Position numbers and translations under genes: made by a program. Positions 1 through 8,733 of a stretch of 64,000 nucleotides of DNA are shown piece after piece. How positions within the stretch are numbered: the stretch's first letter is position 1; every line of letters begins with the position of its first letter. The stretch covers positions 992,001 to 1,056,000 of the forward strand of contig JACJYZ010000002.1 in the NCBI GenBank assembly GCA_020635855.1. Direction: 5' to 3'. The notes under the pieces are model-generated. The model was not told where the DNA came from and did not search any database. It saw only the letters and a list, made by a program, of their open reading frames with translations. This DNA is from Flavobacteriales bacterium (lineage in GTDB: Bacteria > Bacteroidota > Bacteroidia > JACJYZ01).

Positions 1-207
1 ACCGATCTTGAAAGAAAGGTTGGCATTGTCGGGTTGCATTTCAGCCAACCTGGTGAAAAGTGGCAAGGCCTTCTCATAATTGGAAACCCCAATAAACCTT
101 TCGGCTTCCAGAAATGTCTTTTTGAAATCGACGCTCTCTTCCTGTGCCAAAGTCACAAGGGGAGAGACGGCCAAAATGGTAATCAAAAGGCGCTTAAGTG
201 AAGGCAT
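1..207 (-). CDS. TPR-containing secreted protein, N-terminal part only
   Basis: Reading the minus strand from ATG at 207, an open frame of 69 codons runs off the left edge of the window. It begins MPSLKRLLITILAVSPLV and continues to a probable signal-peptidase site after LAQ. The next residues (FKKTFLEAERFIGVSNYEKALPLFTRLAEMQPDN, read across 27-60) have the A-x-x-Y-x-x-A-L-P-L-F pattern of a tetratricopeptide repeat. Bacteroidota proteins of this kind often continue into PD40 and OmpA domains, but that part lies outside the window. A good promoter sits just upstream at 233-264. The gene is clear; its full function is not known from this fragment. Confidence 0.75.
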   Translation of the reverse strand, partial: MPSLKRLLITILAVSPLVTLAQEESVDFKKTFLEAERFIGVSNYEKALPLFTRLAEMQPDNANLSFKIG

Positions 208-682
208 GTGCGGTGTATAATGGATGTGCGCGCAAAGATATCTTTTCCGAACATTAATGCCAAATCAAAACAGGAGACAGAAAGCGGATCGGGATGCCTG
301 TGGATACCCCGTGGTTGCTACGTCGAATTGATGATAACAATAGCTGAGCGTGGTGTTTTTTTCTTTGAATACACCAGTCCCCCATTCTTTGCAATATCAG
401 TCATGGAAGGAGTTTTACTTCATTCGGAATCAAAAACCAATCGTTTTTGAAACCTCCTGAGATATTCCCCGAGCCATCCGTTTGTGCTAAAAATTGACAG
501 AGTTGGATTCGGGAATCTGAGTGGTCGCAAAAGAGCGATGATTGTCTGTTCCTCTGGGAATGCATTCAGGATGTTGGGCAGGACATGTGTATGCAGTTAC
601 ACAGAAATCTGTTGATAAAATTTTTATTTGTTAATTTACTGCATTACTTTGCGGGTTACCTTGCAAGGATAATGGGTTTATA
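208..682. other. Intergenic region between divergent genes
   Basis: This 475-base stretch separates the divergent TPR and CAP-domain genes. It holds the minus-strand promoter at 233-264. Upstream of the CAP gene only a weak -7-like element is visible (TTACTTTG, 644-651), without a well-spaced partner. An 80-codon open frame at 208-450 has no recognisable features and no signal sequence and is not called. No RNA gene or repeat was recognised. Confidence 0.5.
233..264 (-). promoter_or_regulatory. Bacteroidota-type promoter for the TPR gene
   Basis: On the minus strand, TTTG (264-261) is followed after 20 bases by TATCTTTG (240-233). This fits the Bacteroidota sigma-A consensus TTTG / TAnnTTTG at normal spacing. 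Transcription would start near 226, giving a leader of about 20 bases before the ATG at 207. Confidence 0.6.
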
Positions 683-3106
683 ATGAGTATTTTGCATTTC
701 CGCTTTTTTTTACTGAGTCTGGTGCTTGTCGCAGGTGGTATTCGTAAAGCCAATGCACAGGAGGAAGACAACTTACAACAACCTTTTTCCAATATAGATC
801 CGGAAGATTTTTCGCCCAAAACCCTCCAGATGTTGTTGGTGCAAAAGATCAATGCGTATCGTCTGGAACAGGGGCTGGATTCGCTTGTGGGCCAGGAAAT
901 AGCAGAAAAGGCATCGGCGGATCACTCTAAATTCATGGCCAAGATTGAACAGGCTGTGACCGAGGTGGGTGGTGGTAAGAAGAAGGATACCGGTAGCCGG
1001 GTGAAGTACTACGGCGGTTCACATCATGCCAAGGAACTGGTTGCCAAAGCCAATATCGCCAAAGGCCGCGACCCCTTTACCTACGATAAAGTAGCGGATG
1101 AAGTGGTCCAGAAGTGGATATCCAACAAACGCGACGCAGAGGTGCTTGCCGATGGAGGTTTGGTGTTTGCATCCGCAGGTGCAGCACTTGATCAGGAAGG
1201 AAAAAGGGTATATGTGTCGGTGGTTTTCGGGGCGTACGACATGTTGAATCAAGGGGCCGCCAAAAAGGAGGAATTGAGTTTTCCTTATTCCACAAAAAAG
1301 TACGGATTGAAAGCGGGTGATGAACGCTCTTGCAGAACCTGTGGGAAATTCCAGGACTTGCAGGATCTTCAGAAAGGGCTATCCATTGAAGGAAGTACAA
1401 TCTACTTTGAATATGACAACCTGAAACTGTTCAAACGGATGATTCGCCACCCCAAAGACGGCTTGGCCGTGGACATCGTCCAGAAAGAACAGTATCCGTG
1501 CGACAAGCCTTACAACATCATTGATCATGATCAGGTCAACAAAGGGGTTATGCTGAAACGCATGTATGCCAACAAGCTTTATAAACGCAATGAAATTAAA
1601 GATCGAAAAGCCAATAAGATCAGGGTACCGCTGGCTACATTGCCAGCCAATTTTGATAACCCGGATATAGAACTTAATCTGATGGTGATCATTGACAAGA
1701 TGGTGTGCGCCAATATCACCCGCAAGTTTATGGCTGAATCGGGTGTGGAATCGGTAACACCCCTGCACATGATTCCGGATACGGTTTTCGTGGCAACGGA
1801 TGGTGTGTACAAGCTGGCTGCCGATAAAACCGTACTGAACTTTAAAATTCCTTTCGACAAGAACAAGGCTGAATACAAACCGGAGGATATCAAGGCATTC
1901 ATCGCATCCCTCAATGAGCCTGATTTCATCGTGAAGGAATTGGAAATATATGCGTATTCCTCCATTGAAGGTGATTCATTGAAGAATGCCAAGTTGCAAC
2001 AGAAACGTGCCGAGAGCATTGTAAGTGCCCTGGAAAAATTGCAGAAAGGGCATGTGAAACGTACCATCATCACCAGTGATTCGTGGAGCGAGTTTAAGAA
2101 ACAGGTGAAGGGCGGTCCTTATGAATATCTGGCCAAAATGACCCGGGAGCAGGCAAGCAAGGAGATAAGCGACAACCGTTCGCTACTCAAAAACCTTGAA
2201 CCCATCCTTCAGGAAGAACGATATGCCCAGATCCTGATGACCATTGAGTATAACATCCAGGGGAAGAATGAGCAGCCTTATGTGATCAGTAAATTTGCAA
2301 AGGCATTGAAGAACAATGATCCCAAACTGGCTACCGCCTTGCAGAATTTCATGATTCAAAAGATGATGATGGGACGCTATACGGAAGATGCCATCTCAGC
2401 TACGGAAATCCCCCATCAAAAAGAGTTCGCTCATCTTATCAACAACCAGATATGGTTTGAAAACCTGCAGGTGAAGGATACCCTGGATGCCAGTGAATGC
2501 GGTGTGATCAGCGAGTTAGCAAAGCTTTCGCCGGCAGATTTGTATATCGCCTTTAACCGGATGGTGTGTGCAGTTAAAAATGACCCTATTTCCGACGAAA
2601 CACATGTACGGAAGATGCAGGAGGAGATTGATAAGTTCTATAAATCCGATATTCAGAAAGATGACATTGATGCACTCAACCTGGAGTTCCGGTTCAAAGT
2701 GATTGAGACTTTTGATAGTTTGGAAGGAGGACAACCCATTGTGGAGGAAAGCATCGACAAGATTAAAGAGGTTTTTAATATCCGCGAGGCCACCTGGCAG
2801 AATGCCCTGAAACTTGCCGTGATATTTGTTGAACAACGCAAGAATTACGAGTATGCCTTGAAATTGCTGGATCCTTTTGTGGTTCGTGAACAGGTTGATG
2901 AGCGGCTGCTGCAAACCTTTATTTCGCTGTGTACATATGTTCCGGAACGTTTGAATTCTCCCAAGCTGAGACAGGCTCTGGTCAAGCTTCATGAAATGGA
3001 TCCGAAAGCGTACTGCGAGCTTATAGACCGGCAACACCACTCGTTCCAGATCTTCGATAATCCCGGTATCAAGGAGGATTATTGCAAAATTTGCGGCAAA
3101 AATTAA
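683..3106 (+). CDS. Secreted CAP-domain protein with OmpA-like domain
   Basis: An 807-residue protein with a signal peptide (about 1-25, cleavage near ANA-QEED). Residues about 48-187 resemble a CAP/SCP domain: they start with LVQKINAYRLEQGL and end with the strand VYVSVVFGAYDML. Residues about 384-470 resemble an OmpA-type peptidoglycan-binding fold (FDKNKAEYKPEDI, then an IYAYSSIEGD segment and AKLQQKRAESIVSALE). The C-terminal 250 residues are helical and resemble TPR-like repeats. Two CxxC motifs are present, one after the CAP domain (CRTC, about 217) and one at the very end (CKIC). CAP proteins in bacteria are of uncertain activity; the OmpA-like part suggests a periplasmic or outer-membrane location. 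ATG 683 is preceded by a weak ribosome site, as is usual here. Confidence 0.75.
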   Translation: MSILHFRFFLLSLVLVAGGIRKANAQEEDNLQQPFSNIDPEDFSPKTLQMLLVQKINAYRLEQGLDSLVGQEIAEKASADHSKFMAKIEQAVTEVGGGKKKDTGSRVKYYGGSHHAKELVAKANIAKGRDPFTYDKVADEVVQKWISNKRDAEVLADGGLVFASAGAALDQEGKRVYVSVVFGAYDMLNQGAAKKEELSFPYSTKKYGLKAGDERSCRTCGKFQDLQDLQKGLSIEGSTIYFEYDNLKLFKRMIRHPKDGLAVDIVQKEQYPCDKPYNIIDHDQVNKGVMLKRMYANKLYKRNEIKDRKANKIRVPLATLPANFDNPDIELNLMVIIDKMVCANITRKFMAESGVESVTPLHMIPDTVFVATDGVYKLAADKTVLNFKIPFDKNKAEYKPEDIKAFIASLNEPDFIVKELEIYAYSSIEGDSLKNAKLQQKRAESIVSALEKLQKGHVKRTIITSDSWSEFKKQVKGGPYEYLAKMTREQASKEISDNRSLLKNLEPILQEERYAQILMTIEYNIQGKNEQPYVISKFAKALKNNDPKLATALQNFMIQKMMMGRYTEDAISATEIPHQKEFAHLINNQIWFENLQVKDTLDASECGVISELAKLSPADLYIAFNRMVCAVKNDPISDETHVRKMQEEIDKFYKSDIQKDDIDALNLEFRFKVIETFDSLEGGQPIVEESIDKIKEVFNIREATWQNALKLAVIFVEQRKNYEYALKLLDPFVVREQVDERLLQTFISLCTYVPERLNSPKLRQALVKLHEMDPKAYCELIDRQHHSFQIFDNPGIKEDYCKICGKN

Positions 3107-3142
3107 AGAGGGGTCCCACCTGGTTTTTACCTTTGAAATTCT

Positions 3143-3865
3143 ATGACAAATTATTCTAAATGGCTATGGGGTGGCCTGGGATGGGCATTTATGGGTCCCA
3201 TCGGAGGCATCATCGGTTTTGCTCTCGGGGCACTTGCAGACAGTGAACAGGCAAAAGGTGGTGGAGGAAGACCTGGTGCCACACATCCGGGTGATTTCGG
3301 CGCCAGCCTGCTGGTGCTTGCCGGAGCGGTTATGAAGAGCGATGGCAAAGTCCTGAAATCGGAACTGGATTACGTCAGGAAATTCTTCGTTCATCAATTC
3401 GGGAAGGAGCATACCCAGGAAAGAATGTTGCTGTTCCGGGAGATTCTCAAACAAGACCTGCCGGTGAAGGAGATATGCACCCAGATCCGTGATAACATGG
3501 CTCATCCGGTACGCCTGCAACTGCTGCATTTCCTGTTCGGGGTGTCATTGGCGGACGGACATGTGGATCCCAGGGAGGTTGAAACCATTTCAAACATAGC
3601 ACATCATTTGGGTATCAGTGCCAAGGATTTTGAGTCCATCAAGGCCATGTTTGTTAAAGACAGGGAAGCTGCATACCGGATATTGGAAATCACCCCGGAT
3701 GCAAGCGTGGAGGAGATCAAAAAGGCCTACCGTAAGATGGCGGTTAAGTACCACCCCGACAAAGTGGAACACCTGGGTAAAGATTTTCAAAAGGCGGCCC
3801 AGGAAAAGTTCCAGCAGGTGAATCAAGCCTACGAAGACCTGAAAAAAGAACGGGGGTTCTCGTGA
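3143..3865 (+). CDS. TerB/J-domain membrane co-chaperone, DjlA-like
   Basis: This 240-residue protein has a glycine-rich hydrophobic N-terminus (about 8-32, WLWGGLGWAFMGPIGG and onward) that probably spans or anchors in the membrane. A TerB-like helical domain follows (about 50-165, with MKSDGKVLKSELDYVRKFF and SLADGHVDPREVE). A C-terminal J domain (about 170-240) carries the HPD motif in KYHPDKVEHLG near residue 204, which stimulates DnaK ATPase. The order membrane-TerB-J matches DjlA. Its stop overlaps the GTG start of the Nudix gene, so the two are probably translated together. Confidence 0.85.
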   Translation: MTNYSKWLWGGLGWAFMGPIGGIIGFALGALADSEQAKGGGGRPGATHPGDFGASLLVLAGAVMKSDGKVLKSELDYVRKFFVHQFGKEHTQERMLLFREILKQDLPVKEICTQIRDNMAHPVRLQLLHFLFGVSLADGHVDPREVETISNIAHHLGISAKDFESIKAMFVKDREAAYRILEITPDASVEEIKKAYRKMAVKYHPDKVEHLGKDFQKAAQEKFQQVNQAYEDLKKERGFS

Positions 3866-4314
3866 AACCTATCTTCAATGTTCGTGTGTACGGTATTGTT
3901 CGGAATGAATCCGATGAGGTGCTGCTCACCGATGAGTTTCGGATGGGCATGCGAATGACCAAATTCCCGGGCGGAGGTTTGCAGTTCGGGGAAGGATTGC
4001 ATGATGCCCTGATTAGGGAATTCAGGGAAGAAATGGACCTGGAGGCTAAGGTGACCGGGCATTATTACACCACTGATTTCTTTCAAGCTTCTGCCTTTCG
4101 TGACAACGAACAACTGATCAGTATCTACTATCTCGCTGATCTTGAAAATATAGCTACACTTGAGACCAGCCGAAAACCATTTGATTTTGTTCATGAGACC
4201 GATGGTGCCCAGGCTTTCCGATGGGTGCCCCGGCAGGATCTGCATGAGGCAGCTCTGACCTTTCCCATTGATCAATGGGTTGCCAGCCGACTGAGAGCCG
4301 GTTGGCAACTTTGA
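3862..4314 (+). CDS. Nudix hydrolase
   Basis: A 150-residue Nudix protein. The Nudix box lies at about 35-58 (GGLQFGEGLHDALIREFREE followed by MDL), fitting G-x5-E-x7-REUxEExGU except that the usual Gly is Asp. The Glu residues that bind the metal are kept. The substrate (a nucleoside diphosphate linked to another group) cannot be told from sequence. The start is GTG at 3862, overlapping the upstream TGA in a GTGA junction. The gene is convergent with glyA, 27 bp apart. Confidence 0.85.
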   Translation: MKPIFNVRVYGIVRNESDEVLLTDEFRMGMRMTKFPGGGLQFGEGLHDALIREFREEMDLEAKVTGHYYTTDFFQASAFRDNEQLISIYYLADLENIATLETSRKPFDFVHETDGAQAFRWVPRQDLHEAALTFPIDQWVASRLRAGWQL

Positions 4315-4341
4315 TCCCATTCAGATGTTTTGAAAGTTTTG

Positions 4342-5634
4342 TCAGGCGTTGGCCGTTGCCTCTGAAGCAAAAAGCGGGTATGAATGGGTGAGGCTTTTCA
4401 CCTTTTCCGCCACGGCTTTGATGCGGGCTTCGTCATTGATGTGGGTTACCACCTCATCCACCAGATCCACCACCTCAAGCGCTTGCTCTACTTTGAAACC
4501 ACGTGTGGTGATGGCCGAAGCACCAATGCGGATGCCGGATGTAACAAAGGGTGATTTGTCATCAAACGGAACCATGTTCTTGTTTACGGTGATTTCCGCG
4601 CGTACCAGCGCATTCTCTGCATCCTTACCGGTAACATTTTTTGAACGAAGGTCAATCAACATCAGGTGATTGTCGGTGCCTCCAGAAATTACCTGGTAAC
4701 CTTTGTCTACAAATGCCTTTGCCATGGCCTGGGCATTGGTGATTACCTGTTGGCAGTATGACTTGTAATCATTTGACAAAGCTTCACCGAAGGCAACGGC
4801 TTTGGCAGCGATTACGTGTTCCAGGGGGCCGCCCTGTGTTCCCGGAAATACCGCTGAATCCAATAGGGAAGACATTTTTCGGATTTCACCTTTCGGGGTT
4901 TTCAAGCCATAGGGGTTGTCAAAATCCTGTCCCATCATAATTACACCGCCGCGGGGTCCGCGAAGGGTCTTATGTGTGGTGGACGTGATGATATGGCAAT
5001 GAGGCAAAGGATTGTTCAGTAATTTCGAGGCGATTAATCCTGCCGGGTGGGAAATGTCGGCGAGCAACAAGGCACCCACTTCATCTGCAATGGCACGTAA
5101 TCTTGCATAGTCCCAATCGCGGCAGTAAGCTGAAGCACCGCAAATGATCAGTTTGGGTTTTTCCTGGCGTGCTGTTTCAGCCACCTTGTCGTAATTGATG
5201 GTTCCGGTTTCCTTTTCAACCCCGTAGAATGTCGGACGGTAAAGTTTGCCGCTGAAGTTCACGGGTGACCCGTGTGTGAGGTGGCCTCCGTGTGAAAGGT
5301 CAAAACCAAGGATGGTGTCACCGGGTTTCAGTGTCGCCAACATAACGGCGGCATTGGCTTGTGCACCGGAGTGAGGTTGCACGTTTGCCCATGCTGCTCC
5401 GAACAATTCCGTGAGCCTATTGATCGCCAGGTTTTCCACCTGGTCAACTACTTCACAACCGCCATAGTAGCGTTTCCCGGGAAGGCCTTCGGCGTACTTG
5501 TTGGTTAAACAGGAACCCATGGCGTCAATTACCTGTTGACTGACATAGTTCTCTGAGGCGATCAGTTCAAGTCCTTCTAGCTGCCTTTTGTATTCTTCCT
5601 GGATGAGGTCGAAAACTTGCTGGTCTCTTCGCAT
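4342..5634 (-). CDS. glyA: Serine hydroxymethyltransferase
   Basis: This cytosolic PLP enzyme interconverts serine and glycine with tetrahydrofolate, supplying one-carbon units. The 430-residue length is normal. The N-terminal signature LELIASENYVS is present, as are YAEGLPGKRYYGG and the PLP-lysine motif STTHKTLRGPRGG with Lys222. The C-terminal dimer region (VTSGIRIGASAITTRGF) is also intact. It is minus strand, downstream of the PID-CTERM peptide with an 87-bp gap, so it is probably a separate transcription unit. It is a housekeeping gene with no clear link to its neighbours. Confidence 0.97.
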   Translation of the reverse strand: MRRDQQVFDLIQEEYKRQLEGLELIASENYVSQQVIDAMGSCLTNKYAEGLPGKRYYGGCEVVDQVENLAINRLTELFGAAWANVQPHSGAQANAAVMLATLKPGDTILGFDLSHGGHLTHGSPVNFSGKLYRPTFYGVEKETGTINYDKVAETARQEKPKLIICGASAYCRDWDYARLRAIADEVGALLLADISHPAGLIASKLLNNPLPHCHIITSTTHKTLRGPRGGVIMMGQDFDNPYGLKTPKGEIRKMSSLLDSAVFPGTQGGPLEHVIAAKAVAFGEALSNDYKSYCQQVITNAQAMAKAFVDKGYQVISGGTDNHLMLIDLRSKNVTGKDAENALVRAEITVNKNMVPFDDKSPFVTSGIRIGASAITTRGFKVEQALEVVDLVDEVVTHINDEARIKAVAEKVKSLTHSYPLFASEATANA

Positions 5635-5693
5635 GCTGTGTTAAAGTGTTAATGAGTGAGGCCGGATGCGAGGGGGCACTCCTGGGGTTAGAA

Positions 5694-5713
5694 AATATTT
5701 GAATGGAAATATT
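5694..5713 (-). terminator. Possible weak terminator hairpin after the PID-CTERM gene
   Basis: A perfect 7-bp A+T-rich inverted repeat (AATATTT, 6-base loop, AAATATT) lies 8 bases beyond the stop of the 5722-5925 gene. On the minus strand it is followed only by TTC, so it is a weak candidate. Confidence 0.3.
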
Positions 5714-5721
5714 GCGATCTT

Positions 5722-5925
5722 TTAATTCTTGCGATAGTCGTATGCTTTTTTACCACCATATACAAGTCCGGCGGCAATCAGCAACCCTATGCCACCATCA
5801 ATGGGTACGTTGTCCGGACCTGCGGGTCCCGGGTCACCGGAAGGGCCACCCACCGGCGGTTGAGCCAGGGCGGGAATCAGGCCCATCATGAAGAGGAAAG
5901 CAGTTACGGATATTAGTTTTTTCAT
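5722..5925 (-). CDS. Small secreted peptide with PID-CTERM-type sorting signal
   Basis: The product is only 67 residues. Residues 1-21 form a clear signal peptide (MKKLISVTAFLFMMGLIPAL-AQ). A Pro/Gly/Asp linker covers about 22-39. The C-terminus is a tripartite sorting signal: motif VPIDGG (40-45), a hydrophobic stretch GLLIAAGLVYGG, and a basic end KKAYDYRKN. This arrangement is that of exosortase or sortase substrates; Bacteroidota have a recognised PID-type version. After removal of both ends only about 20 residues would remain. The gene follows the 891-residue T9SS cargo gene by 53 bp on the same strand, and a candidate exosortase is encoded at 19554-20099. Confidence 0.75.
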   Translation of the reverse strand: MKKLISVTAFLFMMGLIPALAQPPVGGPSGDPGPAGPDNVPIDGGIGLLIAAGLVYGGKKAYDYRKN

Positions 5926-5978
5926 GGCAACCCACTTATGGTTTTTAGGCGGCTAAAAGTACTAATTTTTTTGCAATG

Positions 5979-8654
5979 CTACCTTCCGGAAAGATAAATC
6001 AATACCGCCTGAGTATGTTCCTTGCCGGTTACTTCCAGAATGGCCGCGGTGTTCGAGGTTATAGGCGTGAAACGGCAATTCACAATGTTGCCTGATTGTA
6101 CGTTGTTCCGGGTATAAATGGTTCTACCCGTCAGGTCCACGATCCTGATGTTCACAGGTTGGTCCCATCCCCTTAAATCCACTGATAAACCTTCTGAAGA
6201 TTCCCAAGTCCGGAGGGGAAGGGTAAGGGTTGTTTGCGAAACCGGTTGTTTGCTGATGTATGTATCGTCTTTTGTTTCATCTGCGGCAAGGTTAGCGTCT
6301 TCTGAAGGTTTTGTGCTTTGGATAGGTATTAAAATAATCGAGTACCGGTTGTCGTATTCGCCGGATTTCAGATCCAGTGTAATGGACTTTCCGACGACAA
6401 TGGGGGTGGTCTTTTTTAGTTCATTGTCCCAAAGAAAATATTGGCCTTCCGGTACTTCAATCGCATTCAACTGGTAGCGTCCGGAAGTAGCTACCGAAAT
6501 GGTAATAGGTACTTCGGTTTGTCCTTGCAGTGGGGAGATGGCATTGATCGAAAGCGGTCCCCGATCGCTATTGCTGGCTAGATAGGGAGCCTCTGCATTG
6601 ATACTTGGGATTTTGGCGGCATCCAACGCAAAGTCCCACTCCACATGACCTTCAGGATGGTAGTACAATACCGTTTCATCGCTGAGGCCGTTGTATTGCA
6701 ATGCAAGGCGAAGTTGTGTATGAGTGGACTGCACCCGACCGCCAATGAGGTTTGCTGTGGCATTGGTCTTTACATTTTCGGTCATAGAGAGGGTGGGTGC
6801 CACACCTGTTGTTAGCACATAAAAACCCTGTCCCGGTGCAATGATTGCACTTCCTCCGTTGGTGGAAATGTGATTTACATACGAAGCGTATTGCTGTGTA
6901 TTGGCATTCCACACATATATTCCGTTGCCCACACTTGCATTATATACCACTTCACTGTGGTCCCAATTGATGGCGCTGGGGTACGGATTGGAAACAAGGT
7001 TCCATCCATTTTCTGACGGGCTTCCATTGGATGCATACGTGAGAGGAATGTTTACATTTCCTTGTATCGGGGTACCTTGCACATTCAGTACGCATGGTAA
7101 GTTGGTCTTGTACACCCAAAGACTGTAGCCGGTAAACGGATAGAGCGTATCCAGGACACTATGTATGGCGGTCCATCCCGAATCGATGGATCCACTGGTG
7201 GCGTAGTCTTCATCATATGAGTACATGCTGGTCCAGTATGATTCATAACCGTTGCCCGTGCCCGCAATGCCTGTTAATGTAAGGTCATCGTTCAGCTCAT
7301 TTACCGTAGCGCCGGTTACCGGGAAACCAATGTGCCGGAAACCAGCTGTTCCGGGCCCAATGTAACGTTGAAAAAAGATCTTTCCTGTCAGGCTTGCATT
7401 GGATGGCATGGTGGCCAGTCGGCCCGTACGGTTGGCTGAAGAATAAAATCCCAGGGAATCATTCGTGTTAAATTCCCCCCTTGCAAGTTTTAGGGAATCC
7501 TTGATCTCCGACATTCCGGAAATGATCGATACACCGGACCGGTTGTTGCATTCCACATTGCAGAAGCGTTGTGTACCCGAAATGGTTTGTGCGATGTTGT
7601 TGCTGAATGATACCGTTCCCTGCCGAGATGTGAATGTGCCCGTATTGATCCAGTTTCCTTTAAGTTCGATGTTTCGGCTGTTGGTTGAAACATCCAGCGC
7701 GGATGAAATGGTCAGGTTGTTTTTGACCACAATATCAGATTGCAGGGTTTTGGTATCCGAGCCTGCCACCTCAAGGTCGTAAAACGGATTGTTGTCAAGT
7801 GTTGTGATGGACTGTGGTTGATTTCCCGCCAGGATAACTTTGCCATTATTGGGGTTGAAACTACCGCCTGTTTGGGTGAAGTTGCCATGTATTGCAAGCG
7901 TATAACCCTTAAGGTTCAGGTTACCGTCGGTAAGTTCCAGGTTGCCATAAACAACCACGTTTCCCTGCAGGGGTTTGTTGTTGGAGCCTTGTATGATCAG
8001 GTGGTAGTAACCGTCTGCAGGTACAATGATATCTTGTTTGGATGATGAGGTATAGTGGATTCCGTTGTTCGCAGCTGAAGCGTAGAGGGTACCTCCGGAA
8101 AACATGGGGCCATCCGTATACAGGTGGCTGTTGGAACTGTTGGTCCAATGTGAGGTGGCATCCGTAGCGATCAATTTGCCTACATGTAATGTGCCGGATG
8201 ATGTGACCTGGCCACCGGCATCGATTTTGAGATTACCGGTTACGGTAAGGTCGGTTGATGCCGGAAGTTCAAGTGCCGGTGAACTTATCAGGATATTTTT
8301 GTTGTTGTCTATGGTGCCGGTACCACTAAGCCGGAAGGCGGAGCTGCTCATAGTAAGCTTGCTTCCCAAGTACATATGACCGGGTACGCTCAGTTGTCCG
8401 GTTACGGTTACCGCCCGGCTTTTGCCATCAAAGACTGCACCTGCTTCGATTGTCAGGTTGGCGATATCGATTTTGCTGCCAAGCCAAACACTGTCTCCGG
8501 TACCAATGATTACGGTGTCGCTGGTTCCAGGAATGCAGTTGCAGTCCCAGGTTGAGGCTTTTTGCCATTTGCCTGATTGTATACTATGGATGGTTTGGCC
8601 GGTGCTGTATAATGAATAAAACACCAGCCACGTAAGAAATACGAAGCGGATCAT
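5979..8654 (-). CDS. Large T9SS-secreted surface protein, paralog 1
   Basis: This 891-residue protein has a signal peptide (about 1-19, ending STGQ). Next comes a region of short beta repeats with many Asn, Gly and Thr, beginning with STWDCNCIPGTSDTVIIG near residue 38; this suggests an extracellular beta-helix. From about 424 to 640 lies the module shared with the next two genes (GRLATMPSNASLTGKIFFQR, later GWNLVSNPYPSAINWDHSEV). The last 65 residues (VNIRIVDLTGRTIYTRNN to the end) resemble a T9SS type A sorting domain, though the terminal strand is less regular than usual. It is expected at the cell surface or released. The exact role is unknown; adhesion or matrix function is plausible. 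Confidence 0.8.
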   Translation of the reverse strand: MIRFVFLTWLVFYSLYSTGQTIHSIQSGKWQKASTWDCNCIPGTSDTVIIGTGDSVWLGSKIDIANLTIEAGAVFDGKSRAVTVTGQLSVPGHMYLGSKLTMSSSAFRLSGTGTIDNNKNILISSPALELPASTDLTVTGNLKIDAGGQVTSSGTLHVGKLIATDATSHWTNSSNSHLYTDGPMFSGGTLYASAANNGIHYTSSSKQDIIVPADGYYHLIIQGSNNKPLQGNVVVYGNLELTDGNLNLKGYTLAIHGNFTQTGGSFNPNNGKVILAGNQPQSITTLDNNPFYDLEVAGSDTKTLQSDIVVKNNLTISSALDVSTNSRNIELKGNWINTGTFTSRQGTVSFSNNIAQTISGTQRFCNVECNNRSGVSIISGMSEIKDSLKLARGEFNTNDSLGFYSSANRTGRLATMPSNASLTGKIFFQRYIGPGTAGFRHIGFPVTGATVNELNDDLTLTGIAGTGNGYESYWTSMYSYDEDYATSGSIDSGWTAIHSVLDTLYPFTGYSLWVYKTNLPCVLNVQGTPIQGNVNIPLTYASNGSPSENGWNLVSNPYPSAINWDHSEVVYNASVGNGIYVWNANTQQYASYVNHISTNGGSAIIAPGQGFYVLTTGVAPTLSMTENVKTNATANLIGGRVQSTHTQLRLALQYNGLSDETVLYYHPEGHVEWDFALDAAKIPSINAEAPYLASNSDRGPLSINAISPLQGQTEVPITISVATSGRYQLNAIEVPEGQYFLWDNELKKTTPIVVGKSITLDLKSGEYDNRYSIILIPIQSTKPSEDANLAADETKDDTYISKQPVSQTTLTLPLRTWESSEGLSVDLRGWDQPVNIRIVDLTGRTIYTRNNVQSGNIVNCRFTPITSNTAAILEVTGKEHTQAVLIYLSGR

Positions 8655-8671
8655 ACGGAGGATTTAACACC

Positions 8672-8679
8672 CAAAAGTA
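8672..8679 (-). promoter_or_regulatory. Possible -7 element for paralog 1
   Basis: TACTTTTG on the minus strand matches the Bacteroidota TAnnTTTG box 17 bases before the ATG at 8654. No TTTG box is seen at the right spacing upstream, so the call is weak. Confidence 0.3.
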
Positions 8680-8703
8680 AGGGATGGGCGCTAAAAATCC
8701 CAG

Positions 8704-8727
8704 TAAAACCCCTGTAAAGTGAGGGGT
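8704..8727 (-). terminator. Probable terminator of paralog 2
   Basis: On the minus strand, 6 bases past the stop of the 8734-14112 gene, a 6-bp stem (ACCCCT, 8-base loop, AGGGGT) is followed directly by TTTACTGGGATTTTTA. The T tract is interrupted, so termination may be partial. Confidence 0.5.
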
Positions 8728-8733
8728 GAGCAA

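Noticed and set aside
208..450. 80-codon plus-strand open frame in the left intergenic region
   Set aside because: No signal sequence, motif or supporting start; it covers the promoter of the divergent gene.
3128..3135. TACCTTTG as promoter of the J-domain gene
   Set aside because: No -33 partner at the right spacing, and a start here would leave almost no leader before the ATG at 3143.
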